DNA from: Rotaria sordida
Lineage: Eukaryota; Rotifera; Eurotatoria; Philodinida; Philodinidae
Direction: 5' to 3'
DNA: 64,000 bases
NCBI GenBank assembly: GCA_905250125.1
Contig: CAJNOL010000151.1
Coordinates: 160,092-224,091 of the forward strand
Under the pieces are notes generated by a model. That model was not told where the DNA came from. It worked only from the letters and a program-made list of their open reading frames with translations, and ran no database searches. A program made the translations under genes and the position numbers. Positions 11,397 through 23,654 of this stretch are shown here, piece by piece (position 1 is the stretch's first letter; every line of letters begins with the position of its first letter).

Positions 11397-12525
11397 ATGC
11401 ATCGTTCAGTTACAATGAATCTTAAGGCTTGTACAGGATGTACAGATAGTTCTACTACATCTCATCCGAATAGTGCCAGTAGAAGCCCTAGTAGAATTGA
11501 TAAATACTATGGAAAAAAATTTTTTGATGATAAAAATTATAAATCAATTCTTGAATGTCTTGATGATGGTAAGTTTTCTTGATCATTAATTCATTATTGT
11601 TTTAACTTCATTGCTTTTTTTTATCATTCCAGGCTATCAAATCTCCATGGATTTAATTGAATATGTGCAAGATTATTGCAATCTTCTAAAAGAAAATGTG
11701 AACAGTCTTAATTCATACTCAAAAAAAAAGGACTTCTAAAGTAGAACAACAACCATTACTTTCATCATATAATACAACTAAACGTACTCAATGTGAAATA
11801 GTTCGTGCACCTGAACGTCATGCTGAACTTATAAAAGTTCGTGTTAAGAATATTGAAGAAATTATTGTCACATATCGTACACAAGTCGAACAAATGTATT
11901 CTCGTACACATTTTTCTTTTACTCATAAACATCATCGAACAGATGTAATGAGAAATTTATTCAAAGCTGCATATGCACTATTATCCGATTCATTAAATAA
12001 GCTTGAACAATTACGTCAAAAAAAAAAGAAATAGAAATTGCTCAAGAAGATGATGATTCTCAATACCAAGCGGAACAACAAGAGACATTAGAAATTATTA
12101 CAGAAAAAATTGAACGAGCTCAAAAAGTATATAATCAAGAAAAAGAAACTTATCGAAAAAGAGCAAAACAGTATTATGAAGACTGTCAAAGATTCGAAAA
12201 AGAACGATTGGATTTAATTCAAGAAACTTTACTCAAATTTATTAAAGCAGCCTTTTCATTTGAAAGTGTAACTGAACAACGTCAAATCTATGAAGATCTT
12301 GTATCCATGCTCAAAATTCAACAAAATTCTTTAGTAGATCTTAATTTTTGGGCACAAAATTATGGTGTCTATGATTGAACAATATTCCGATCACCTTCAA
12401 TGAATCCCAAAGATGACAATCAAAAGAAGAAATCTCAAAAATGTGAAACTGTTAGTCGCACAACGACAAGAATATATGTAAATGAATCAGAAACTGAATA
12501 TTGTGAAGTTGAAGATGACCAATGA
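11397..12525 (+). pseudogene. broken third copy of the F-BAR gene
   Basis: Homologous along its length to the two upstream copies. Exon 1 is 11397-11568, the intron 11569-11632 sits at the same phase-1 site as in copy 2, and exon 2 runs from 11633. Three lesions are visible: a +1 shift in a run of A after SYS near 11722, a -1 shift in another run of A near 12022, and TGA at about 12376 where the other copies have Ser of YDSTTS. The two shifts compensate in phase, and after the TGA another 48 codons remain open to TGA at 12523. Both shifts are in homopolymers and could be sequence error, but the nonsense codon is not. The TATA equivalent is also degraded. It still shows the F-BAR landmarks QRFEKERLDLIQETL and LNFWAQNYGVYD. 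Confidence 0.7.
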
Positions 12526-13069
12526 ATAGTGGATATAATTGTAACTTCAGCAAAAAACGAGCAACTACGCAATATATTGTTTTATTGCATTCATTTTTCG
12601 AGTGATAATTTCTTTTTGTTTTTTTTTTAATAAAATACTAGAATTCGATATTCTCACACAAGAGTTTCTGTATTAAGTTAATAGAATTTGTCATTTCATT
12701 AATTGATAGAAACACTCATTTCAGAGTTTAAAAATAAAATTATGTTTCATATTTAACATCTTGATGTAAATCGCGAAATATATACTTCTATGTTGATTTC
12801 TATAACCAATGTTTGATTGTTAAAAGGCTATAAAAGCAGAATAAGTTAAGTTTTAAATAAAAACATTTGTTTTTTTTTCTCTTTATTTCGTTCTCATTAT
12901 CGATTCGAAATGTAACATGATGCATGAATTCTTAATTTCGAGAAATTTTGATATCAAAAAGAAAGAAAACAATGATAATGAAGTTGTCAACTAGAAATCT
13001 GACAATTCCATCTCGAAAGACTGATTTGAGCCGTCGAAAATTTTTGTATCGCGGCTGAATTGCTTGAGC
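12526..13069. other. intergenic, no gene seen
   Basis: AT-rich 3' flank of the third F-BAR copy, with AATAAA-like motifs near 12630 and 12857. No supported reading frame. Confidence 0.45.
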
Positions 13070-13077
13070 GTTGGTGA

Positions 13078-14977
13078 CAGAGATGTGCGGTCCACGGGGT
13101 TCACCCCGCGGGCCCCGCGGGGCCACGTGGCGACGAGCGGGCGGGGAAGAAAAATTTAATTAAACGCGGGATTAACGGGGCACGGGTATTTTCCGGCACA
13201 CGGGCGGGCGGGGCGGGGAATCATTATTTTAAATGACACGGGTCTCGGGCGGAGCGGGTATGAAATACACGGGTTCGGGCGGGTAAACATTTTTTTTCGG
13301 ATGTGATGAAAGATCGTCAAAACTTATCACGGGATGTCCTTAGTATAGGTATGTGGTACAAAGTACATATTGATTGCTTCATTACTTTCATCCTATTATG
13401 TACAAGATTGTCTACCATTTGTTTGTTTCTTTCTTTATCGTCTGTCATACGCAACTTCTACTATCAATTTATATTAAGTGAATAACTGGACTAAAACTTA
13501 TTTTATATGTAGAATTATCGTTTGAATTTTTTTGTGAATTACTACTTAGGTCTGACCAAAAGTTCTGACAACATTATATAAAAATATAAAGATAAGGAGG
13601 TATCGTTAATTTTATTTTATCAAATTTTGAGGACAGTTGCCATGATTATTTATACCAAGTTTGATCATTTCCAACGATTAGTTAAAAGTTTTTTGAAGTT
13701 TTTTCGAAAAATTTTTTAGGTATCATGGATACCGCATGAGCTAATCATATTTCATTTATTGTGAAAAGTTAGCAAAATCTTGTTCGATCATATCAGTTGC
13801 ATTTTAGTACTGCTAGTGATGAGATATAGATTTATTTTAGATAGGTTAGTCATAAGTTATCCGATGCTGGCTGGCTTATTGAAGATGAATCGTCAAAGAC
13901 TATTGTTCATGAATAAAGATTTTAGAAAATGCTTTGTTTGGTATATTCTTTAAACCAAATACTCCTGAATGTAGATAAAGGCAAGACTGTAAGTCACAAG
14001 TATTATACTGAAAACTCTCCAAAACATTTTATTAATGAAATATGGAAACAAACAGCGACATCAGGTGCAAAATGTACAAAATTGATTGACGGTCATCGTT
14101 GACTTCATACTCATCTAATGTTATTAATTGCATGACAGAAGAAGGCATCAATATGATATCATACCTATCATATTCGCCAGGCCTGATACTATGTAACTTT
14201 TCGCTAACTAATTCTATTAAATGTAGTTTAACTGATTAAATAAATGAAACATGATAAGCCCATGCGATATCTAAAAATTTTTTCGAAAAAAACTTTTAAC
14301 AAATTGTTGCAAAGGATCGAACTTGGTATAAATAATCATGGCAACTGTCCTCAAAATTTGATTAAATAAAATTAAAGATGCCTACTTATCTTTATATTTT
14401 TATATAATGTTGCCAGAACTTTTGGTCAGACCTAAGTATGATCGAATTACACGATTTATCTCCTGATGAATCACTTGATAGGACAGCTTCGTCGAATACT
14501 GATCGTTCATCTACAATTATTTCTTCATCTTTCAGCCATTGCTCATCGAGTAATATTAAATGTAATTCGTCAAATATAAAAATGTTTTTAAAAGAACAAC
14601 CAGAAAAATACGTGCTTGTCGACAATCACAAAGTGAATCATTCAAAACCATCTCATATAGACTTGAGTTTTGCTTTTGTAAAAAATGATTATTCATAAAA
14701 GGAATGCATCATTAAAAATAAAGTATTTGGTAAATAAAAAATTTCTTCGGGTCACACGGGGACGGGTCGGGGCCCATCACAAAAATGGCGGGTTGGGCGG
14801 GCCGGTTCAAGAAGCTGCCTGTGCAGGGTACGGGCGGAGCGGGTATAGATTTGCCGGGGCACAGGCGGGGCGGGGATTCTCAAAAAGAATATCCACGGGG
14901 TTCGGACGGGACGGGTTTGTGAATTTTACGGGGCGGGCCCCGCGGGGGATGGAAAATCAATGCCCCGCACATCTCTA
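13078..14977. mobile_element. hAT-superfamily element with 8-bp target duplication
   Basis: Terminal inverted repeat AGAGATGTGCGG at 13079-13090 and its complement at 14965-14976, flanked by a perfect 8-bp direct repeat GTTGGTGA at 13070-13077 and 14978-14985. This is diagnostic of hAT transposition. The ends are strikingly GC-rich with many GGGCGGG units (13100-13290 and 14745-14960), while the genome is AT-rich. No hAT transposase is recognisable; an 86-codon open frame at 14438-14698 is Ser-rich and unassigned. A mariner element is inserted inside, so the pre-insertion element was about 1.0 kb and probably non-autonomous. Confidence 0.85.
13545..14436 (+). mobile_element. degenerate mariner (Tc1/mariner) element nested in the hAT element
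   Basis: Inverted termini of about 190 bp beginning CTTAGGTCTGACCAAAAG are flanked by TA at 13543-13544 and 14437-14438, the mariner target. The interior is 892 bp in total and keeps traces of a mariner transposase on the plus strand. WIPHEL appears near 13728, matching the conserved WVPHEL helix-turn-helix end. YSPGL near 14170 matches the YSPDLAP motif around the last catalytic Asp. Multiple stops and shifts separate them and much of the transposase is missing, so it is dead. Confidence 0.8.
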
Positions 14978-14985
14978 GTTGGTGA

Positions 14986-16183
14986 ATATACTTTTAAAAA
15001 GTTTGCAGCTATCGGCAATGACAGCAGGGACTCAGCCGATCGGCGTACACCTTAATTGCTAATACAAATCAGATTTATCAAGGATCAAATATCTTCGATC
15101 AGTTATATATATATATATATAAAACTTTCGATTACCTATTGTGAAGAACGTCAACATTACCATTATAATTAAGAAATTTATAGTTCACAAGATCCGATTA
15201 ATTTTAGTATATGAGACTTTCCTAGGAAGTTATTCTCTTTTTGAATAGCATATTTTGATACTATCAATTGGAAAGAATCCGATATAAACTTCGATTTAGC
15301 AACATAAATCAATATGAGTGATGTCATTTTTATTGCTGTGAAAATTCCAAAATATCTCTGCACTTTTATGGTACTGTATTGTTATATAGTAATGTAAGAT
15401 AATAAAGAAATATTTTATGACATTCTTGTAGAAATAAATATTGAATCATCATATTGATAACTGGTATCTTAGTTCTCAGTTTATTCAGCATAATGTAAAG
15501 TTCTATATGTAGAATTAGAAAACTTGAGCTCATTATTTAAATCTGATATTTTTTAGTTGAAGATCTTGAAGATCATGTCTCTAGATTAGGAAAATCGATA
15601 AAACCAAACTAAGTAGATTGGTTTTAGCAGTTTAAAAATTTGATGAAAAAAATGGTAAAAATCAGTCGGTTTCAAAATTTTAATCCGATCGGTCATCCAT
15701 CTAGTTCAGTTCTAACTCGACTAAGCAGGTTAAATGTATGATATTAGATTGTCTTTTATACTTAAATCTTTTTCAATACATTTTCTTATGATAGAATACC
15801 GAAATTATTGTACTACTGAGTACAACAAAACTGAATATATGAATTTTGTTAATATAATTAAATGTATAAAAAAAAACACATTATGATTTACTTATTTATA
15901 TTATTTTCTCATTTAGAAGAATAAAATAATTATTAAACTATACAAATTCTATTTGTATGTTTATAACAACATTAATAATATTCTAATTCTTTCATTTAAA
16001 TTTTGTAATCTTATTTCTTTAATTTGTTTTTTTTTTCTTTAAATTTCATTTAGAAATACACATAAGGGATCACAGAATAGGAAAAATACAAGAATGGTAT
16101 CACACATACATATACACATACACACAAAAGATAACATACATTTTTATGTATAGAAAAAAAAACGAAAGAAAAAGAAATTTTTT
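14986..16183. other. intergenic, no gene seen
   Basis: AT-rich, with an (AT)n tract at about 15105-15121. No reading frame or repeat family I can support. The 3' end of the minus-strand gene at 16184 faces this region. Confidence 0.45.
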
Positions 16184-18331
16184 TTAAGAAAATGCATTTT
16201 GTAATTTGCTTGCAAGCATATTTATTGTTGGTCCTTGAGTTAAACTTGCTGGTAATTTTTGTAAACTAGCTGGTAATTTTGATTGTAATGATTGACTGGT
16301 ATTAGCTATTGTATTTTGTATAGAATTAGGTAATTTATTTCGAAGATTAAATGTTGTTGAATTACGTGCACCAAGTGTAACATTAGGTTGTGGTACAGAT
16401 GATGATTGAGTTTTACCTGATAAAGTACCATTACGCATAGATAATGGACTTGTATTAGATGGTACATTATCAAAATTTGATGTATTACTATAGATAGGTA
16501 ATGATGGACTATTTGTTCCTGTTGCAAGTAAATTTGATGTTGAACCTTTATCACCATATTTCATTTCATAATATTTTCGAACAACATTAGGTGTTGCTGG
16601 TGCACTTGAACCACTTGATAATCCTGTTGATGATGGTCCATTAATAGTTTCAGATAAACGATTTAACATTGATGGATTTTGTATTGTTAATTGAAGTTCA
16701 TGAATTTTTTTTTCTAATTGAAAATTTTCATTTTGTGCTGTTAATAATTCACGCCTAAAATTTTCTTATTTCATATTAGAAAAACAAAAACAAAAAAAAG
16801 AAAACATTAATACATACATTATTTGTATTTTTTGTTTTCGTACAATATCATCTAATGGTGAATATTCAGGTGAAAACATTAAATGTGAAAAAAACATTTC
16901 AATTTCTATTGTAACACTTTGTTGATCATTTAAATAACCACGTTCAGTTAACTAAAGTAAAAAAAAACAAAAAGTAAATAAATTTTATAATGTTTGTTTT
17001 TATTTTTTTTTTGCTTCAACTAACTTCTGTTACATCTAATGTTGTACTTATTTCTAAACCTTCATCACTATCTTTTTGTGAATAATATTTTGTAACTGGT
17101 TTTTGAAAAACACTTGTTGTTGTTTTTGTATCACGATAATTACGTACAGTTATATTAAAACATATTGAACGTACATAATTTGCTGGAATTTTAAATATAT
17201 CTGAATAATATAAACGTATTATAAAACATTGTTCTTCAATATATGCTTCAACAGTCCATGCTTGTTGATCTTTATCAAGAAAAGGTATTGGAATAGGATT
17301 TGATGCAAATGGATCAACCATAATTGGGAAGACAGCTAAAATAAAATTTATAATTTTAATAGGATTTTCTCAAAACGAAAAAACAAAATGAAATATTTAC
17401 TTATAGCATCTTTAAGTTCAACAGTAAGTGTAAATTTTCCATTAGCTTGAAGTAATTCACGTACACGATCGATTTTATATGGTCGACATAAACCATGTAT
17501 ATCGGTATAATTTATTTCATATGTATTACTATCATTTAAATTTGTTTGCCTTTTTTCTTGATTTGGATCCCATGTATATGATCCAGCTGTTAATTTAATA
17601 CGATATGTTAATTTAACTGAATGATCACATGGTGTTAAACGTTGTATAAACATTCGAAAATGTCCAACTTGTCCAACACTATCAAGTTTTGGTTGTATAA
17701 CAACACACCATTCATAATTTGAATAATAAAATAATGGTGTTTCAATTTTAGCATCTAATGGTTGTCGATTCGTTGTTGATTGTACAACATGTGTATATTG
17801 TGTATTAATTAATTGTGGTGGAAGTTGTATTTCAGTTATATATGAAACAATAAGATTTTTTATTTCAAGTTCACATTGTATATTTCCACGTTCATCCATA
17901 AAATCAACTGAACATAAACGATTTATTGATGTAAAAGATTTTCGTCCATGTAAAGTAACTTTATTTGTAAATTTACAATTTTTTTCTGTAAATGATTCAT
18001 TACGTGTAAAGTGTTCACGACATAATAATGTAACACTTAAGTCAAGCGTCATTTCAAGTGTTTCTATATCACGACTACGATGTAATAAAAAAGCATTTAA
18101 TTGATCACCATTTTTAACAAATGTTAATACAAATGGTATATTACGACATAAAAATTCTCGTGTAGTTAATTTTTCCTCTGTTCCTAGTAGATATGTACTT
18201 GGAAGAATAAATGTGAATAAGCTAAAAGAAAAAAATATTTCAAAAAATAAAAAACTAAAAAATTTTGTTTTTTTGTCGTACTTCGTATTGAACTTATCTT
18301 CAAATGAAACAAAACGTGTAAAATGAGCCAT
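16184..18331 (-). CDS. unknown five-exon protein, beta-rich N-terminal half, coiled coil and Ser/Thr-rich tail
   Basis: Exons 18282-18331, 17401-18221, 17025-17335, 16818-16951 and 16184-16754 join in phase to give 628 residues, starting MAHFTRFVSFEDKF. The first two-thirds looks like repeated beta-sandwich units, with NGDQLNAFLLHRSRDIETLE, YEWCVVIQPKLDSVGQVGHF and QQAWTVEAYIEEQCFIIRLY each opening like MATH/TRAF-type strands, though I cannot confirm the fold. A short heptad segment follows (ENFQLEKKIHELQLTIQNP), then about 150 residues rich in Ser, Thr, Asn and Pro with LPASLQKLPASLTQ repeats. No signal peptide or membrane span. A polypyrimidine-AG at 18359-18360 lies 28 bp before the ATG and could be a trans-splice acceptor. 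The family is not recognised. Confidence 0.72.
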
Positions 18332-18360
18332 TTAATTAGATATCATTATTATATTTATCT

Positions 18361-20681
18361 AAAATTAATATAGATCTTTCACAATTAAATAATATTATTT
18401 TTTATGTTGAATTCCAAATAGTATAGACTATTTTTGATCACGCTTACGCACTTTGCGTACGTTCCTATCTTTTCTTATTCGATGAATACATTTCGAAGGC
18501 AGGAAGTCATTTCTTCGATGTTCTTTCAGTCCGGATAGAATTATGAGATGCTTCAACATGCGTTTCATGGAGATTTGCACTCCATTACATAGATGTATGC
18601 TAGAGCGCACGAATGGCGCGAGACAATTCCGTCTATCTCAGATATATATATATATATAGAAAGAGAAAAATAAATATTCTTATTAAAATTTGTACTAACT
18701 TTTGTAGTGAAATAATTTATCATAGTACATTATGTAATATATTACGATTAATATTTTAATTTATATCTTATAATCTATTAGCTGTTTATAGAAACTTGAA
18801 GTTTTTCTATATAATATGTTTTATATTGAATATTTTTTTTCTAATCGTTTAGCTGTCATATATTGAATCTGATCAATTGTGAATAATTGATATATTATTC
18901 AAATGGAAAAGAAACTGAGAAGATTAATCTGAACATTATCATTAACGCAAGACTATCTATCATTCTTTTTTTTTCTTCTTCTTTCTCTTTCTCTAGCATT
19001 TATGCTGAATTTATATTTAGCAATCACATTCATGGAATGCACATCTTTTCTAGTTGTCAAATACCAAAAAATAAAAAAAAGAACTAAGAAAATGAGAAGA
19101 AGTACAAAAAAATGAATTACACAATAATCAGTATAAAAAACTAGAAATTATATTTTGATATGTAAATAAATCTCTTTTAAATGAATTGTTTAGACGACTC
19201 TTAAACAGAGAAAAGTGAGTTCTTGACACATAATTGGCCAAGACGGAGAGCAACTAATGTACTTGTTTTTTTTTTCTGAAAACGGCTTGAAAATATAATC
19301 ATTATTTCTTGAGATTAAACGACCGTATAACAAATTATAGAGAAAAACCTTAATACATTTGCTATTGGCTTAACAGAGTCAATTAATTCTCGTTTTTTTT
19401 TCTATTATTGTAAATAAGGCGGATCAATGATAAGAAGAAGATGATGAAAAAAAGAAAGAAAGAAAATTCTCTTCTCTCTTCGGGTTTCTTTTTCTATTCA
19501 GTTTTGAAGCCTTCATTATTCATGAAGCCCTTCCAAACATGGGAACCCAAACGGATGTCCGTCTTAAATAAGCTATGCTCTTTCGAGGTAACTATATATA
19601 GTATACAATCTTCTCGTTCTATCATCATTATCATGATGAATACACATTTATATCCACATTTTTAGTCGAATAGAAGCATGAATTTTTCAGAATATATAGT
19701 ATATAAATATTTGATAAAATAGTCAATATCGAAAGAACAAAAGAAAAGAAAAGAAAAAGAAAATGAATTCATTATAAATTATATACTTACACAATTCTTT
19801 TCATTGTATGCTTGTTGATGTTAATGTCTTATAGCTTCTATCCTATCTGATTATGATGCTAGCGCTTGTCTTTGTGAACATGCACGCAAAAACAAAAAAA
19901 CGCGAGTTTGAGAAGCGAACAATTCTTTCTTCTTTTTTTTTTCTTTCTTGTCTTACTACTGCGGATGCACAATGATAAAAAAAAAACCGAGAGAATATAA
20001 GACGAAGAAGAAGAAGAAGAAAATCTCTGGAATTTATTATGTCAACGCTGCGCTTGTCATCATCGTTATTGAAACCGAAAAAGAAAGGGATGTTATTATA
20101 TGCATGTATAGATGTTCAAAATTTATCTACATTTGATGGATTTCTACAATCATCATCATTACTATTGGTATTATCCGTATAAAAATTATGATTTTGTTCG
20201 ACGATAATAAATATAAAAGAAAAGAATCCTTAAAGTCTTGCCTCAAATGATTTGCGCTGTTGCCATATGAATGAATGACGAGTGAGTTGTTTCCCGCTCT
20301 CTTTCTTTCTTGTTCTTCTCTTTCTGTCTTTGGATTGCCGTCATAAAAACTAGTGAGAAAATATTGAACATGGCAACATTGGATGCTTTCTCTTTCTTAA
20401 TGGCAAACGAGTGTGCGCTACAATGAATAAGAAGTCGCTATACGTAGGCAGCGCCAATAGTATGTAGATTTAGATACTGAGAGCGAGAATAAGAGAGCTA
20501 ACGCAAGTATGAATAAAAGAAAAAGGATAAGACAAAAAATGTCTAATAAATTTTTGTATGCGTGGTTAAAACTAAACATCGTTGTTGTCTCGATAGTCAT
20601 GAATATATGAAGACGAAGGCGAGAATAAAAGAGCCTATCAGGCTTAACTGAATGTGTTGCACACCCATCCTCTCGGAACCA

Positions 20682-20712
<31 letters not shown>

Positions 20713-23654
20713 GTTTCTTTTTTATCTATGTTAGTTTTCTTTATTGAACATCTATTCCGCTGAGTTGTTGCTTCATCTAACATCAAGCACGAAAAATATC
20801 GTTAAGAATACACAACTACACATCCACATACATACAGCAGTCAACATTGACACACTATCGGTTGTGTATGTTTGTTAATAACCTGAAGAAAATTGCTTGT
20901 TTTATTTTAAGGAAAACATCATCATAAAAATAATTTAAAAGAAAAGGATTGTTAGCAATTATAAATTCATTGAAAATTCTATTAGAAAATTTTGACATAT
21001 TATTTATTGTAGTAGGTGCCGATTAAAAATGATTGTTTCATTCGTTTTCCTTGTTTGTACGATAATTCAATTATCTATTCAACAATTGATTTTTTTTATT
21101 ATTTATATGTATATCATTATCTTTAATTATATTCTTCTTATACATAAATAAATATATAACAATTTATAGATTAAAAAAACATTATAAAAAAATTATACAA
21201 GATTCTGTTCATATTTAACATATACAAAGGATCAATATTATCTTTTATTTATCATAAATAGATTTGAATAAATTATAAACAATTAAAAACAATTATTCAA
21301 ATCGAATAAATTTTCATTGATATTGAATATTGTATACAAAAATTTATTAGATAACTGTCTAAATAAGTTTAACAAGTAATATGAAATAAAAAAATCTGTA
21401 TTATATATATATCTTTTATAATACAAATAAATAAGAAATTTATATTATTATATATATCAAAATAGATTGACAACCTTAATTTAGTATGTTGATTAAATTT
21501 TTTTAATCGGATGATTGAAAATGAAGTTGACATGCAAAAGCAATATTCGGAAATCTAAATGTAAGTTCAGTTAGTCAAAAAATATCAATGTCAACGTCTA
21601 ATTGTCAAAGTTCATTAATCTGATAAAACTCATGATCAATGTAATCTAGAATAGCAATATATTATTCAACATTGATTTCAACAAGAAATAATGAAATATC
21701 TTTATTCTTGATTAATATTTTATATCTGCTATCAACATAAATAATAATTTCTATTTTAATATCAAATTGATAAATACTTATGGATTAGTTTTATGAAAAT
21801 GTATAACTATGATCAGAAGAAAAAAACAAAGATTTTATAATTTAAACAATATAAATGATTTCAATAATTATAATCATCTATAGAATACATGCTGTTTGTC
21901 GTTTAGTATCTTGTGTGGGACAGTAGGTGGTAAATCTTTTTTCTCTGTTCTTTCCGATCAAATCAAATAATTCAATTAGTGTCGATATTTATTTCAATTA
22001 AAAATACATGTTTTTTTATACGGGCCATTTCAGAAAAATTGGAACATATCTACCGTCCATTTGACTTTGATTTTTGACAAGGTTTATTTTCTGAATAAGT
22101 TCCAAAAAACGTCCTCTTAGGGGGACCTCTCCCCTTTTCGAGGTTTCTTGAGAACAGTTCGATGAAAATTTTTGAAACTTTCAGGATAAATAGATCTTGA
22201 TGAGTAGACCAAAAGTTGCTATAGACTCAAAACTCCTAAACGCTTTCATCTGGGAGATATTGACAAATCAAAGGTCAAAAATAGCTGAAGTTTTCCGTCT
22301 CGCGAATGGCTACACTACGTTTTTCAGGGCTGACATTTTTTTTTTGTGGTAACTAGAAACAAATATGGGTGTGTCTTTTCTTTTCTTTTGAAAAATATTG
22401 TTCCTGGAACTCACGAGAAACAAAACGCCGGAGGCACTATCAAAAAATCATTAAGAAAAGCTTTCGTTTTGGATGTTGCTAATTATCCCTAAAAAATGTT
22501 TGAACCTAATCGGCTTTATCGTTTAGGAGAAAAAGAGGGGAAACTTTCATTTTTTGTTTGAAAATCTGCTTTTGAGAAAAACGCAAAGAAAGTTGCACTT
22601 TTTGGCTTTTTTAGTACAAAATTGAGCATTTAACATGTAAAAAGATGGTTTAGTCTTCTTAAAATGTGCTCATTAGATGCAGGACATCTACATCTATATA
22701 ACAAACACAAAAAATAAAAACAAAAAAACTGAAAATTTTGGGTTGGGAAAGCGGTTCCCTGAAAAACTGGTTTTCTAGAGATTGTGAAGAAGGATTGGTA
22801 CCATTTAAAAATCGTTTTGAACTTCTCATTCGATTATAAGAGCATTTTTCATTTGTATATTCGTACTTCATCACGTTGTTAACGAAAAGTAAATCGTTTT
22901 TTTTTTTGAAAAATCCAGGCATTCTCAGAAGAAAACTTTCGATAGAGATTTGTAGCCACAGAAGTTGTCGATAGAATATATTATTTAGTTTTCAAAAATG
23001 ATGTCTCAATACGAATTTTTTTTAAAATCAAAAATGCATAAAATGAAAGTCGATATTCTTTCTCATGCTACGTCCCTAACGTTTGCTTTTTATCGATAAC
23101 TTCTCTGAACCAGGATCTCTAGCGCTGATTTTTTCGGGGTATTTAGAGTAACTTAACATACATATAACATATCAAAAATAGCTCTTAAAAAGTTCATTAA
23201 TCCTGAGATATACGTGTTTTAATTTTGTAATCACTTTTTATTGGTTATCAAATCGATACAATCGATCATTTGATTCAAATAGTATTACAATGAACTTTTT
23301 TTTTCTCGATCGGATGACTAATACAAGAAAAAAAGAAGAAGCAATATTTGACTTTTTTTCTTTTTTTTACTTTTCAATACTTTCATTCTTTGCTTCTTGC
23401 CACTCTACCGACCTGCCTACGAGTAAACATAGAGTATTGCTTTGTTTCTATTGACAAACGTTTTTATTTTTTTTTTCTTCTTTGCTTATTCTACCACTTT
23501 TTTATTGTACACGAATTAAACAAGAAGAAAAAAAAAGAAAGAGACGACAAACTTTTTTCAACTGATGTACTTATTTCGGACGAATATTAAAACGTTTAAT
23601 TTAATAAGAAATAAAAAAGATTTATAAGTATTAATAAATTTTCTTAAAATTAGA
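18361..23654. other. gene-poor tract
   Basis: AT-rich with many homopolymers. It holds an (AT)n near 18640-18658 and a (CT)n at about 20687-20708. Short open frames, including a 122-codon minus-strand frame at 20418-20786 that runs through the CT repeat, lack any conserved motif. The stretch 22020-23250 has slightly higher GC and looks like old repeat sequence; part of it recurs inverted at 24402-24505. No RNA gene was recognised. Confidence 0.45.
22160..22261. repeat. dispersed repeat, copy inverted at 24402-24505
   Basis: About 100 bp, from CGATGAAAATTTTTGAAACT to GGGAGATATT, aligns with roughly three-quarters identity to the reverse complement of 24402-24505. Shared words include TTGATGAGTAGA and CTCAAAACT. 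The downstream copy lies in the intron of the 23655 gene. It is unclear what element it belongs to. Confidence 0.5.

Noticed and set aside
14685-14978. Gly/Arg-rich 97-codon frame
   Set aside because: It translates the GC-rich end of the hAT element. Codon pattern and composition are those of the repeat.
15105-15121. (AT)n runs as CRISPR or regulatory repeats
   Set aside because: Simple microsatellites with no spacer structure; common in this AT-rich genome.
20418-20786. 122-codon minus-strand open frame with a hydrophobic stretch
   Set aside because: It runs through a (CT)n microsatellite encoding an RERERE run, has no family resemblance and no splice or promoter context.
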